A stretch of 43,766 nt of DNA from positions 1 to 43,766 of the forward strand of contig VEQD01000008.1 of the NCBI GenBank assembly GCA_018883385.1, written 5' to 3'. Both the position numbers and the translations under genes were made by a program. This DNA is from Rhodocyclaceae bacterium (GTDB lineage Bacteria; Pseudomonadota; Gammaproteobacteria; Burkholderiales; Rhodocyclaceae). Below the pieces are notes generated by a model. That model was not told the origin of the DNA, ran no database searches, and was given only the letters and a program-made list of their open reading frames with translations. Below, in pieces: positions 10,334-19,391 of this stretch; the stretch's first letter is position 1, and each line of letters starts with the position of its first letter.

Positions 10334-12190
10334 ATGCCGCAATATCGTTCACGTACTTCAACCCATGGTCGCAACATGGCCGGCGCCCGTGCGCTTTGGC
10401 GCGCTACCGGCATGAAAGATGGTGACTTTGGCAAACCGATTATCGCCGTGGTGAATTCTTTTACCCAGTTCGTGCCAGGTCACGTGCACCTGAAAGATCT
10501 CGGTCAGTTGGTCGCCCGGGAGATCGAGTCGGCGGGGGGTATTGCCAAGGAATTCAACACAATCGCGGTGGATGACGGTATTGCCATGGGACACGGCGGC
10601 ATGCTGTATTCGCTGCCCTCGCGTGAACTGATCGCCGATTCGGTGGAATATATGGCCAATGCCCACTGCGCCGATGCACTCGTCTGCATTTCCAACTGTG
10701 ACAAGATCACACCGGGGATGCTGATGGCGGCGCTCCGCCTCAATATTCCGGCTATCTTTGTCTCCGGCGGCCCGATGGAGGCTGGCAAAGTTAAAATCGG
10801 CGGCAAGGTCATTTCCCTCGATTTGGTTGACGCGATGGTCAAGGCGGCCGATTCCAAATGCTCGGATGAGGAAGTCGAGGCGGTTGAACGCTCGGCCTGC
10901 CCAACCTGTGGCTCCTGTTCAGGGATGTTCACGGCCAACTCGATGAACTGTCTGACCGAGGCACTGGGGCTTTCCTTGCCGGGTAATGGCACCATCGTCG
11001 CCACGCACGCCGACCGCAAATCGCTCTTCTTGGGTGCCGGTCAAAAAATCGTCGATCTGTGTAAGCGCTATTACGAGCAGGATGACCTCTCGGTGCTACC
11101 GCGCAACGTCGCCAACAAGAAGGCTTTCGAAAATGCCATGACGCTGGATGTAGCGATGGGTGGATCCACCAACACCGTACTGCACATTTTGGCAGCCGCG
11201 CAGGAAGCGGGCATTGATTTCACCATGCAAGATATTGATCGCATTTCGCGCCATGTACCCTGTCTCTGCAAAGTCGCGCCGATGACTGAGAAATATCACA
11301 TTGAAGATGTGCACCGCGCCGGCGGTATTTTGGGGTTGCTCGCAGAGCTAGATCGCGCAGGACTCATCCACCGCGACACACCGACAGTGCACAGCAAAAC
11401 GCTGGGCGAGGCGATTGATCACTACGACGTCACCAAGACGAGCGATGAACGCGTGACGACATTCTTCCGGGCCTCCCCCGGCGGGATCCCAACTCAGACT
11501 GCATTTTCGCAGGACCGTCGTTACGATGACCTCGACACGGATCGAGCTGATGGCTGTATCCGAGATCGTGCCCACGCCTACTCCCAAGATGGTGGCCTCG
11601 CTGTCCTGTATGGCAACTTGGCCACCAACGGTTGCATCGTTAAAACGGCCGGGGTGGATGAATCTATTCACACCTTCACCGGCAAGGCCCGCGTTTATGA
11701 AAGTCAGGAAAGCGCCGTCGAAGGGATCCTTTCAGGCGAAGTTGTCGAGAACGATGTGGTCGTGATTCGTTATGAAGGGCCGCAAGGCGGGCCAGGCATG
11801 CAGGAAATGCTCTACCCAACCTCCTACCTAAAATCGCGCGACCTTGGCAAAGCCTGCGCGCTACTGACAGACGGCCGCTTCTCCGGTGGTACCTCCGGCC
11901 TGTCGATTGGGCATGTATCGCCAGAAGCTGCCAGCGGTGGCTTGATCGGACTTGTTGAAACCGGTGACACCATCGAAATTGATATTCCAAATCGGCGTAT
12001 CCACCTAGCGGTTGCTGACGAGGAACTCGCCAAGCGTGAAACCGCAATGCGTGCCCGTGGCGACAAAGCCTGGCACCCGGTTGCCCGCGAACGCGTGGTA
12101 TCCCAGGCGCTTAAGGCCTACGCACTGTTCGCCACCTCGGCCGACCGCGGAGCGGTACGGGATATTAGCCAGGTTGCCCGAAAGAGTTAA
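10334..12190 (+). CDS. ilvD: Dihydroxy-acid dehydratase
   Basis: This is a 618-aa enzyme, the usual length of the long IlvD type. It dehydrates 2,3-dihydroxy-isovalerate and -methylvalerate to the 2-oxo acids in valine and isoleucine synthesis. Iron-sulfur cluster cysteines lie in 'CISNCDK' (Cys122) and 'CPTCGSCSG' (Cys195), at the E. coli positions. The C-terminal part has '[20 protein letters not shown]'. AAAGGA at 10322-10327 supports the ATG at 10334 over the upstream in-frame start. It is a single-gene unit closed by a terminator. Confidence 0.97.
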   Translation: MPQYRSRTSTHGRNMAGARALWRATGMKDGDFGKPIIAVVNSFTQFVPGHVHLKDLGQLVAREIESAGGIAKEFNTIAVDDGIAMGHGGMLYSLPSRELIADSVEYMANAHCADALVCISNCDKITPGMLMAALRLNIPAIFVSGGPMEAGKVKIGGKVISLDLVDAMVKAADSKCSDEEVEAVERSACPTCGSCSGMFTANSMNCLTEALGLSLPGNGTIVATHADRKSLFLGAGQKIVDLCKRYYEQDDLSVLPRNVANKKAFENAMTLDVAMGGSTNTVLHILAAAQEAGIDFTMQDIDRISRHVPCLCKVAPMTEKYHIEDVHRAGGILGLLAELDRAGLIHRDTPTVHSKTLGEAIDHYDVTKTSDERVTTFFRASPGGIPTQTAFSQDRRYDDLDTDRADGCIRDRAHAYSQDGGLAVLYGNLATNGCIVKTAGVDESIHTFTGKARVYESQESAVEGILSGEVVENDVVVIRYEGPQGGPGMQEMLYPTSYLKSRDLGKACALLTDGRFSGGTSGLSIGHVSPEAASGGLIGLVETGDTIEIDIPNRRIHLAVADEELAKRETAMRARGDKAWHPVARERVVSQALKAYALFATSADRGAVRDISQVARKS

Positions 12191-12210
12191 GGCACCAAGG
12201 GGTCACCGCC

Positions 12211-12243
12211 AACAAGAACGGCGCTTCAAGCGCCGTTCTTGTT
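12211..12243. terminator. Long perfect hairpin, bidirectional terminator
   Basis: A 15-bp perfect stem (AACAAGAACGGCGCT with its complement) has a 3-nt loop. It lies between convergent ilvD and the glycine-zipper lipoprotein gene. The stem ends in TTCTTGTT rather than a pure T-run, so termination may be by the AT-rich flank. Confidence 0.8.
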
Positions 12244-12267
12244 GGGTACAACGGGGTTAGAGCCGGG

Positions 12268-12546
12268 TTAGTTGCTACCAGCCTTCTTCCCAGCCTGATA
12301 GCCTTCGTTGTACTGCTTCTGTTTGCTCTTTTCATAAGCATCATAGGCATAGCCGCCGACAGCGCCCACGGCTGCGCCACCGACAGCACCCCAGATCGGG
12401 TTACCACCGGCGATGGCCACAATACCGGCACCCGCTGCTGCACCGATTGCACCACCCGACAAGGTACGTTGTTGTGTGTCGCTCATGCCCGAGCAACCGG
12501 TCAGAAACGCGGCGACTATGGGGACAATAACCAGTGTCTTATTCAT
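12268..12546 (-). CDS. Glycine-zipper lipoprotein A
   Basis: This is a 92-aa protein. A lipoprotein signal peptide ends in LTGC with the lipidated Cys predicted at residue 18. A glycine-zipper membrane segment (about 30-66, rich in GxxxG such as 'GGAIGAAAGAGIVAIAGG') and a charged tail (YEKSKQKQYNEGYQAGKKAG) follow. Family relatives are outer-membrane small lipoproteins of the YMGG/glycine-zipper 2TM kind; the role is unknown. The first 65 residues are nearly identical to the neighbour upstream, so this is a tandem duplication. AAGGAA precedes the start. It is the last gene of a three-gene cluster. Confidence 0.85.
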   Translation of the reverse strand: MNKTLVIVPIVAAFLTGCSGMSDTQQRTLSGGAIGAAAGAGIVAIAGGNPIWGAVGGAAVGAVGGYAYDAYEKSKQKQYNEGYQAGKKAGSN

Positions 12547-12579
12547 TGCTTTATTCCTTGTTTAAGTTCTGAAGGTCGT

Positions 12580-12792
12580 TTACTTCGACATCAGATAGCC
12601 GCCGGCCGTACCCACGGCCGCACCGCCAATAGCACCCCAAATCGGGTTGCCGCCAGCAATCGCCACAATACCGGCGCCCGCCGCGGCGCCAATCGCCCCG
12701 CCAGAGAGCATCTTCTGCTGAGTATTGCTCATGCCCGAGCAACCGACCAGAAAAGCTGTGGCCAGAGGTACTGCAATCAGAGTTTTAGTCAC
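12580..12792 (-). CDS. Glycine-zipper lipoprotein B
   Basis: This is a 70-aa paralogue of lipoprotein A with the same layout: signal peptide, lipobox LVGC with Cys18, then the glycine zipper. It ends at GGYLMSK and lacks the charged tail of A. The start is GTG, with CGGAG upstream. It sits 16 nt after the Rap1a-like gene and 33 nt before A, so the three are probably co-transcribed. The ORF is intact; the short end may be ancestral or a truncation. Function unknown. Confidence 0.83.
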   Translation of the reverse strand: MTKTLIAVPLATAFLVGCSGMSNTQQKMLSGGAIGAAAGAGIVAIAGGNPIWGAIGGAAVGTAGGYLMSK

Positions 12793-12808
12793 GGTTTACG
12801 CTCCGAAA

Positions 12809-13171
12809 TTACTTCTTGCAGGGATAACGCTGGTCCAGGAAGTTCAGTACAGCCTCTGATGCAGGTTTGTTGTTGTACTTCGGATTCGCTTCAGTCCACT
12901 TGATAAAGGCCTCAACGATGCCAGGATCTTTGGAATCCTGAGGAATACAAATCGTCTGACGCGTCTTCTTTGGATGAATCATCTGCAGATAGCCATCATA
13001 AACACCCTGGCCAAAGCCACCGCAATAACCCTGATCCTGCGGATTGCCCTTGTTTTTACACATGGTCACGATTTGCTCAGTGCTAATGAACTTAACAGTG
13101 GGTGCCGGCGCTGCAGCGAATGCAGTGGCTGAAACAATGGCGGCCGTAGCCATGATGAAGGTTTTTTTCAC
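12809..13171 (-). CDS. Exported Rap1a/Tai-family-like protein
   Basis: This is a 120-aa protein with a clear Sec signal peptide (residues 1-20, cleavage near AFA-AA). The mature domain follows the Rap1a/Tai pattern: Cys38, 'YCGGFGQGVYDGY' with Cys50, 'ICIPQ' with Cys75, a helix 'FIKWTEANP', and C-terminal 'RYPC' with Cys118. The four Cys suggest two disulfides in the periplasm. Some family members neutralise type VI amidase effectors, but most, as here, have no such effector next door. The GTG start at 13171 is chosen for AGGAG and the signal peptide; the upstream ATG gives no signal sequence. Confidence 0.75.
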   Translation of the reverse strand: MKKTFIMATAAIVSATAFAAAPAPTVKFISTEQIVTMCKNKGNPQDQGYCGGFGQGVYDGYLQMIHPKKTRQTICIPQDSKDPGIVEAFIKWTEANPKYNNKPASEAVLNFLDQRYPCKK

Positions 13172-13218
13172 GGGATTTCTCCTTGGTTTTACGAACGGTC
13201 TTGAAACGACGTTGGAAT

Positions 13219-13247
13219 ACTCTATTCTCTCTACTGGTTTACAGCAA
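13219..13247 (-). promoter_or_regulatory. Candidate promoter of the small lipoprotein cluster
   Basis: On the minus strand, TTGCTG (13247-13242), a 17-bp spacer and TAGAGT (13224-13219) lie between the maeB stop and the Rap1a-like start. Each hexamer matches 4 of 6. Transcription would start about 40 nt before the GTG. Confidence 0.4.
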
Positions 13248-13250
13248 GTA

Positions 13251-15533
13251 TTAGCGCTTAGCCTGCAGGGCATCCATGACGGCCATGGCAGTCATGTTCA
13301 CCACCCGGCGCACCGTCGATGATGACGTCAGGATATGCACCGGTAAGGCGGCGCCCAATAGAATCGGCCCGATCGTCACGCCGGAGCCCCCAATCATCTT
13401 GATCAGATTGTATGAAATATTGGCGGCATCGAGATTGGGCATCACCAGGACATTGGCTTCGCCCTTGAGCGCCGATTCCGGATAAGCGTTCAGACGAATC
13501 TCTTCGGAAAGGGCCGAATCACCGTGCATTTCGCCATCGACTTCGAGCTCGCCTGACGACAAGGCAGGCAACAGGGCGGCAGCGCGGCTCATCTTGAGTG
13601 CGGACGCCGACGCGGATGATCCAAAGTTCGAATGCGACAGCAACGCGACTTTTGGATGTACACCAAAACGCTTGACCTCATCGGCAGCCAGCATTGCAAT
13701 TTCAGCGATCTGTTCGGCATCCGGGTTTTCATTCACATGGGTGTCGGTGATGAACAGCGACCGCCCAGGCAGCATCAGGTAGTTCATCGCAGCAAACACA
13801 TTGGTGCCCGTCCGTTTACCGATCACCTCGCTAACCACCTGGAGATGATCGCTGTACTGCCCGATCACTCCGCAAATCATGCCATCAGCATGGCCCAGCT
13901 TCATGAGCATCGCGCCCATCAGAGTGGTGTCACGGCGCATTTCCGACTTGGCAATATCCGGCGTCACGCCACGGCGCGCCATGAGTTTGTGATACGCCAT
14001 CCAACATTCGCGATAGCGGGAGTCATCCTGCGGGTTCACCAGCTCGAAATCAATGCCCGGCTTGATGCGCAAGCCGGCGCGCTCGAGGCGCGTCGCTACC
14101 ACTTCCGGGCGGCCAATCAGAATTGGTGTTGCCAACTGCTCTTCCAGAATCACCTGGGTGGCACGCAGTACACGCTCATCCTCACCTTCGGCAAACAGGA
14201 TCCGTTGGCGCGCCCCTTCCTTACAGGCAACAAAAACAGCACGCATCCCGATGCCTGTGTGATACACAAACTCTTTGAGATGCTCGATATAAGCGTCCAT
14301 ATCGGCGATCGGGCGACGTGCAACACCCGAGCGGACTGCGGCATTGGCCACAGCCGGGGCTATTCGCGTAATGAGTCTCGGATCAAATGGTTTTGGAATC
14401 AGATATTCCGGCCCGAATTGAAGCTCATGCCCGGCGTAGGCCATGGCGACTTCGTCTGAGACCTCTACTTCAGCGAGCTCGGCGATAGCATAAACACACG
14501 CCAACTTCATCTCTTCCGTGATTGTCGTCGCACCCACGTCCAACGCACCACGGAAGATGAAAGGAAAGCACAGCACGTTATTGACCTGATTCGGATAGTC
14601 CGAACGGCCCGTCGCAATAATGGCATCCGGACGAACCTTGCGCGCCTCTTCCGGCATGATTTCCGGGGTTGGATTGGCCAACGCAAAAACCAGCGGATTT
14701 TCCTTCATGCCGGGCAACCACTCCGCTTTGAGTGCACCAGCGGCAGACAAGCCCAGGAAGACATCGGCGCCGTTCAGCGCATCCTCTAAGGTACGCGCCT
14801 GGGTGTCCTGCGCATACTTTGCCTTGGTCGGCTCCATGTTGGCATCACGGCCAATGTAGATCACACCCTTGGAATCGCAGACCGTAATGTTTTCACGCTT
14901 AACGCCAATTTCACACCAGAGATCAAGGCATGCGATAGCTGCGGCACCCGCACCCGAGACAACGACCCGAATCTGGGCGATGTCCTTGTTAATGACCTTC
15001 AGGCCGTTGATCAACGCCGAAGCGGAAATGATGGCCGTGCCGTGCTGATCGTCATGGAACACCGGGATCTTCATACGCTTCTTGAGCTCACGCTCAATGT
15101 AGAAGCACTCCGGTGCTTTGATGTCTTCTAGGTTGATCCCCCCAAGCGTTGGCTCCAACGCGGCGATCATCTCGATCAGTTTGTCCGGGTCGTTTTCAGC
15201 GAGTTCAATATCGAACACGTCGATGCCGGCGAACTTTTTGAACAAACAACCCTTACCTTCCATCACTGGCTTGGAGGCGAGCGGACCAATATTACCCAGA
15301 CCAAGAACGGCGGTACCGTTGGTAACAACACCTACCAAATTGGCACGCGCGGTCAGCGTATCGGCCTCGTCGGGATTCGCTTCGATTTCTTCACACGCAA
15401 ACGCCACGCCCGGAGAGTATGCCAACGCTAAATCGCGCTGGTTCGTCAGACCTTTTGTCGGCGTCACGGAAATTTTTCCGTGCGTAGGGTAACGATGGTA
15501 CTCCAGCGCAGCTGCGCGCAGATCCTTCTCCAT
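13251..15533 (-). CDS. maeB: NADP-dependent malic enzyme with phosphotransacetylase-like domain
   Basis: This is a 760-aa protein, the full MaeB length. The malic N-domain (about 15-160) and NAD(P)-binding domain (about 163-400, '[15 protein letters not shown]') decarboxylate malate to pyruvate, making NADPH. The C-terminal PTA-like domain (about 430-755) is usually regulatory in this family, responding to acetyl-CoA. Motifs '[11 protein letters not shown]', '[18 protein letters not shown]' and '[10 protein letters not shown]' are intact. It can draw off C4 acids produced from succinyl-CoA and supply NADPH for PHA synthesis. Confidence 0.96.
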   Translation of the reverse strand: MEKDLRAAALEYHRYPTHGKISVTPTKGLTNQRDLALAYSPGVAFACEEIEANPDEADTLTARANLVGVVTNGTAVLGLGNIGPLASKPVMEGKGCLFKKFAGIDVFDIELAENDPDKLIEMIAALEPTLGGINLEDIKAPECFYIERELKKRMKIPVFHDDQHGTAIISASALINGLKVINKDIAQIRVVVSGAGAAAIACLDLWCEIGVKRENITVCDSKGVIYIGRDANMEPTKAKYAQDTQARTLEDALNGADVFLGLSAAGALKAEWLPGMKENPLVFALANPTPEIMPEEARKVRPDAIIATGRSDYPNQVNNVLCFPFIFRGALDVGATTITEEMKLACVYAIAELAEVEVSDEVAMAYAGHELQFGPEYLIPKPFDPRLITRIAPAVANAAVRSGVARRPIADMDAYIEHLKEFVYHTGIGMRAVFVACKEGARQRILFAEGEDERVLRATQVILEEQLATPILIGRPEVVATRLERAGLRIKPGIDFELVNPQDDSRYRECWMAYHKLMARRGVTPDIAKSEMRRDTTLMGAMLMKLGHADGMICGVIGQYSDHLQVVSEVIGKRTGTNVFAAMNYLMLPGRSLFITDTHVNENPDAEQIAEIAMLAADEVKRFGVHPKVALLSHSNFGSSASASALKMSRAAALLPALSSGELEVDGEMHGDSALSEEIRLNAYPESALKGEANVLVMPNLDAANISYNLIKMIGGSGVTIGPILLGAALPVHILTSSSTVRRVVNMTAMAVMDALQAKR

Positions 15534-15572
15534 ATGCTCTCCGGCGGTGTCCGCGACACCCTAGTCTGCGGA

Positions 15573-15602
15573 CAAAAAAAGACCGGCGCTTCAGGAGCCG
15601 GC
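15573..15602 (-). terminator. Rho-independent terminator
   Basis: On the minus strand, GGCCGGC and GCCGGTC form a stem followed by T7 (15579-15573). It lies downstream of the PCMT-like gene and upstream of maeB. Confidence 0.75.
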
Positions 15603-15637
15603 CAATCGCCGACCCTCAAAGCGCCAGCGGGTTGATC

Positions 15638-16291
15638 TTAAAGATTGAAATGGGCGGTGTGCGGCGCGTTTTCCAGCGGCGGCACATAGGTCTCAAAGAG
15701 GGTCTCGCGAGAATAAGCGCCCGGTCCAGTGCAATGGACACGCACAACCTCCATGACGGGGCCCGTGCCGACGACTGCCATCAGGCGGCCACCCAGGGCC
15801 AGCTGGTGCAGCAAGGCATTGGGAACCTCGGGTACCGAACCGGTCAAGACGATCGCATCGTATGGTTCGCCTGCCTCGTACCCCTTGAGACCATCGCCCA
15901 GAACCAGCGTCACGTTCTCAATGCCGGCTTCGGCCAGATTGGCCTGTGCCTGTGCCTGCAATGCCGGATCAATTTCCAAACTGGTTACGTGTGCACCCTG
16001 CGATGCCAGGAGCGCCGTCATATACCCCGAACCGGTACCCACTTCCAGAATCTGGGCGTCCGGTGCCAGCTCCAACTCCTGCAGCATGCGCGCTTCCATG
16101 CGTGGTGCCATCATGACGGCGTTGGATGTCAGCGGAATCTCAATATCGGCAAAGGCCAAGGAGCGATAGTTTTGCGGCACAAAGTCTTCTCGACGCACTT
16201 CAAACAAAAGATCCAATACGTTTGGATCCAGGACGTTCCACGGGCGAATTTGTTGTTCGACCATGTTGAAGCGAGCTTTTTCAGTGTTCAT
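15638..16291 (-). CDS. Protein-L-isoaspartate O-methyltransferase-like protein
   Basis: This is a 217-aa SAM-dependent methyltransferase of the PCMT family; the SAM-binding motif EVGTGSGY is at 83-90. The N terminus 'NTEKARFNMVEQQIRPWNV' is typical of the beta- and gammaproteobacterial subgroup often found near tolC. The usual active-site stretch of PCMT (Ser-x-Pro-His/Tyr) reads SNAVMMAP, so true isoaspartyl repair activity is doubtful. The start at 16291 is chosen for homology; a 17-residue extension to 16342 is possible. Confidence 0.8.
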   Translation of the reverse strand: MNTEKARFNMVEQQIRPWNVLDPNVLDLLFEVRREDFVPQNYRSLAFADIEIPLTSNAVMMAPRMEARMLQELELAPDAQILEVGTGSGYMTALLASQGAHVTSLEIDPALQAQAQANLAEAGIENVTLVLGDGLKGYEAGEPYDAIVLTGSVPEVPNALLHQLALGGRLMAVVGTGPVMEVVRVHCTGPGAYSRETLFETYVPPLENAPHTAHFNL

Positions 16292-16387
16292 GCGCAGATT
16301 TCCGGCGTAAAAGTTTGGAAAACGACCAATCATGTCTCGCATGATTATACCCGCGCACCCCGGTCGGGAACATCCCAGCAGCGTCCT

Positions 16388-16570
16388 TTAGTCCCCGACT
16401 TCTGGATCCGAGGTCTGGGGTTCAGCCAAGGGCCGTCCACAGCCCTGGCACAGCCCGCTGTCCGGGTCTGCCATACACACCCCGATACACGGATACACCG
16501 CATCAATATCAGCGGGGGCCAACGGGGCAGGATTAGACGGATTAGGCGGTTGAGTTGGTTCGCTGGACAT
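16388..16570 (-). CDS. DUF1289 family small Cys-rich protein
   Basis: This is a 60-aa protein with the DUF1289 motif PCIGVC-x8-CQGCGR, with Cys28, Cys32, Cys41 and Cys44, likely a metal-binding knuckle. The N terminus is Pro-rich and disordered. Function is unknown. The start at 16570 is used because the sequence upstream is unconserved. It is 96 nt upstream of the PCMT-like gene, same strand, and divergent from phaC. Confidence 0.8.
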   Translation of the reverse strand: MSSEPTQPPNPSNPAPLAPADIDAVYPCIGVCMADPDSGLCQGCGRPLAEPQTSDPEVGD

Positions 16571-16765
16571 GCTGGCAGTGTAACGCCGCTGGTGCCACGA
16601 CCCCAAATTTCCCCGTTGCCATCCAAAATCATGCCAAAGCCATACCCCTTGTGCGATCGGGTCTTTACAGGCAATCTATGGCTGTCGCACCTCGTGCCGG
16701 GTGGGTTTGCCGTTTATGCGCCCATACAGCACGATTTTTTTGGCTTTTAGATTCCGGAGATCACC

Positions 16766-18616
16766 ATGTCGCAGTCCCCTAACCCCGCCGAGGGCTCGGA
16801 AGGCAAAAACCCTGCCGAACTGGTTCACGTATACGCCGAAGTCGCCCAACGTGCCTCACGCGTTCTGAGCAGCTTTCTGGAGCGTCAGTCCGAAAAGGGT
16901 GTCAACACCGCCGGCGAAGAAGTCGGTATCGCCAAGGCTTTTATGGATCTGTCGGCACGCCTGATGTCGAATCCGTATCAGCTGGCGCAGACCCAGATGA
17001 ACATGGTTCACAATTACTTTTCGCTGTGGCAAAACTCCGTCATGCGCATGATGGGCATGAGCGCCGAGCCGACTATGGCGCCGGATCGTGCCGACAAGCG
17101 CTTCAAGGACGAAGGCTGGCAGCAGGATTTCGTCTTTGACTTTATCAAACAGTCTTACCTGATTGCCTCAAAGCACATTCTCGATACCGTCGGCACCGTC
17201 GAAGGTATGGATGAAAAACAACGTGAGAAGGTGAACTTTTACACCCGTCAGTACGTCGATGCCCTCTCGCCCAGCAACTTTGCGCTGACCAACCCGGAAG
17301 TGTTCCGCGAAACGGTTCGCACCCAGGGTCAGAACCTGGTCAAGGGTCTCAACAACTTGCTGCATGATGTCGAAGCCGGTGACGGCAAGCTGCGTATCCG
17401 CATGACCGATACCTCGGCTTTTGAACTGGGCAAGAACGTCGCCACCACCAAGGGTAAAGTTGTTTACCAGAATGACCTATTCCAGCTGATTCACTACGAA
17501 CCGACTACCAAGCAGCAATTTGAAGTGCCGCTCCTGATCGTGCCGCCCTGGATCAACAAGTTTTACATCCTCGATCTGCGCGAAAAGAATTCTTTCGTCA
17601 AATGGACCACAGATCAGGGGCATTCGACCTTTATCATCAGCTGGCTCAACCCGGACGAGAAACACGCCGACCTGAACTTCGAGGACTACCTGCTCGAAGG
17701 CTCGCTGGCCGCCATCAACGCTGTAGAACAAGCCACCGGCTGCAAGAAGATCAATACCGCTGGCTACTGTCTGGGCGGTACATTGCTCATGTCGACGCTG
17801 GCCTACATGGCTGCCAAGAAAGATACCCGCGTCAATTCGGCCACCTTCTTCACAACCATGCTCGACTTCACCGATCCGGGCGAACTCGGTGTCTTTATCG
17901 ACGAAGCCAGCATCGCGACGATTGAGAAGAAGATGGAGAAAACCGGTTATCTGGACGGATCAGAGATGGCCGGTACCTTCAGCATGTTGCGTGCCAATGA
18001 CCTCGTCTGGTCCTTCGTCATCAACAACTACCTGATGGGCAAGGATCCGTTCCCGTTCGACCTGCTGTATTGGAACTCGGACTCAACGCGTATGCCGCGC
18101 GCTATGCACAGCTTCTATCTGCGCAACATGTACCTCAAGAATATTCTGAAGGAACCGGGCGGCATCATCTTGGGTGGCGTGCCCATCGATATCCGCAAGG
18201 TCAAGACGCCCTGCTATTTCGTCTCGGCTATCGAAGATCATATCGCCCCATGGATCAGCACCTATATGGGTGTGCATCTGCCGTCGGGCCCAGTTAATTT
18301 CGTGCTGGGCGGTTCGGGTCATATTGCTGGTATCGTCAACCCGCCGGCTGGCAACAAGTACTGCTACTGGACCAACACCAAGTTGCCGGAAACCGCACAA
18401 CAGTGGTTCGAAGGCGCCAAGCAGCATGAAGGTTCGTGGTGGCCGAACTGGGAGCAGTGGGTCGAAGCGATTGATGATAAGAAAGTGGCGGCGCGCGTGC
18501 CGGGAGACGGCCCGCTTAAGGCCATCGAAGATGCGCCGGGTAGCTTTGTCAAAATGCGTGCCGATAGCAAAAAAGCATCGGCAGCTGCTAAAACCAAGGC
18601 GAAAGCCGCCAAGTAA
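16766..18616 (+). CDS. phaC: Class I poly(3-hydroxyalkanoate) synthase
   Basis: This is a 616-aa enzyme that polymerises (R)-3-hydroxyacyl-CoA on the surface of PHA granules. The PhaC N-terminal domain (about 80-260) precedes an alpha/beta hydrolase core with the lipase-like box GYCLGG (nucleophile Cys335), catalytic Asp491 in 'AIEDHIAPW' and His519 in 'GSGHIAGIVNPP'. GGAG at 16754-16757 supports the start. The C terminus is a Lys/Ala-rich tail (about 602-616). It stands alone here, with no phaA, phaB or phasin in the window. The nearby propionyl-CoA pathway could feed 3-hydroxyvalerate units. Confidence 0.96.
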   Translation: MSQSPNPAEGSEGKNPAELVHVYAEVAQRASRVLSSFLERQSEKGVNTAGEEVGIAKAFMDLSARLMSNPYQLAQTQMNMVHNYFSLWQNSVMRMMGMSAEPTMAPDRADKRFKDEGWQQDFVFDFIKQSYLIASKHILDTVGTVEGMDEKQREKVNFYTRQYVDALSPSNFALTNPEVFRETVRTQGQNLVKGLNNLLHDVEAGDGKLRIRMTDTSAFELGKNVATTKGKVVYQNDLFQLIHYEPTTKQQFEVPLLIVPPWINKFYILDLREKNSFVKWTTDQGHSTFIISWLNPDEKHADLNFEDYLLEGSLAAINAVEQATGCKKINTAGYCLGGTLLMSTLAYMAAKKDTRVNSATFFTTMLDFTDPGELGVFIDEASIATIEKKMEKTGYLDGSEMAGTFSMLRANDLVWSFVINNYLMGKDPFPFDLLYWNSDSTRMPRAMHSFYLRNMYLKNILKEPGGIILGGVPIDIRKVKTPCYFVSAIEDHIAPWISTYMGVHLPSGPVNFVLGGSGHIAGIVNPPAGNKYCYWTNTKLPETAQQWFEGAKQHEGSWWPNWEQWVEAIDDKKVAARVPGDGPLKAIEDAPGSFVKMRADSKKASAAAKTKAKAAK

Positions 18617-18638
18617 GTGCTATTGCACGTCCTTAAAA

Positions 18639-18663
18639 CAAAGCCCGCTTCGGCGGGCTTTGT
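18639..18663. terminator. Bidirectional rho-independent terminator
   Basis: ACAAAGCCCGC-TTCG-GCGGGCTTTGT is a perfect 11-bp stem with a stable TTCG tetraloop between convergent phaC and dsbA. Confidence 0.88.
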
Positions 18664-18695
18664 CTTTGCAGCGGGCGCTTAACAACTCTTCAGCA

Positions 18696-19379
18696 TTACT
18701 TCTGAGATTGGCGTGCCAGTTTGATGACGGCATCGGTATTCGCCAGCAAATCACTAAAGCTGGCGCCCCTTTGTTGGAGCATCTTGTAGCGACCACCCAC
18801 GATGATCGATGGCACCGCATCGATCTGATAAGAAATTGCCATTGCGTCGGCCTTCTTCATGGCGTTGGTCACTTCCTGGGAAAAATAAACTTCCTTGAAT
18901 TTGTTGGCATCAACACCGGGCTGACTTGCTGCCCATTGCAATACCGACTGGTCGTCATAGAGTGTGCGGCCCTGCTGATGAATTGCCACGAAGGCTCCGG
19001 CATCAAGCGCTGGTAATTTCATCAACTGAATTGTGTAAAACAGTCGGCCTAGCACTACCCACTGCGGGCGCCCGAAGGTAACAGGGACACGACGTACGAC
19101 AACATCCTTGGGTTGTTTACGGCTCCAGCGCTCAAAGGGCTCTGAAAATTCGTGGCAGTGCGGGCAGCCATAAGAAAAGAATTCCAGCACCTCAATACGA
19201 CCGCTCGTGGTTGGGGCGGGTGTATTGAGCGGCGTATAGGTCTGGCCAGCGATGGCGGCGCCGCCTGCCGTGCCGATGGACGGCAAGCTACCGCCCAGGG
19301 CCGCCTGCGCTAACGCGCTACCCGATGATGCGGCACCCAGGCTTGCGATCAATGAGACAAGGAATTGTCGACGTTGCAT
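18696..19379 (-). CDS. dsbA: Thiol:disulfide interchange protein DsbA
   Basis: This is a 227-aa periplasmic thioredoxin-fold oxidase that introduces disulfides into exported proteins. The active site CPHC is at residues 72-75 and the cis-Pro loop is 'DAVPSIIV'. The signal peptide (about 1-25) begins MQRRQFL, a twin-arginine-like pattern, although Sec export is the norm for DsbA. It is the third gene of argS-SPOR-dsbA, with 12 nt to the SPOR gene. Clients could include the Cys-rich Rap1a-like protein in this window. Confidence 0.93.
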   Translation of the reverse strand: MQRRQFLVSLIASLGAASSGSALAQAALGGSLPSIGTAGGAAIAGQTYTPLNTPAPTTSGRIEVLEFFSYGCPHCHEFSEPFERWSRKQPKDVVVRRVPVTFGRPQWVVLGRLFYTIQLMKLPALDAGAFVAIHQQGRTLYDDQSVLQWAASQPGVDANKFKEVYFSQEVTNAMKKADAMAISYQIDAVPSIIVGGRYKMLQQRGASFSDLLANTDAVIKLARQSQK

Positions 19380-19391
19380 GAAGGCTCCGAC

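Noticed and set aside
12191-13250. Type VI effector or amidase partner for the Rap1a-like protein
   Set aside because: No amidase or large effector ORF lies nearby; flanking genes are ilvD and maeB.
13632-14459. 275-aa open frame on the plus strand
   Set aside because: Antisense to the PTA-like half of maeB, His- and Arg-rich with no recognisable domain.
15632-16750. 372-aa open frame on the plus strand
   Set aside because: Runs antisense through the PCMT-like and DUF1289 genes, both with clear family motifs.
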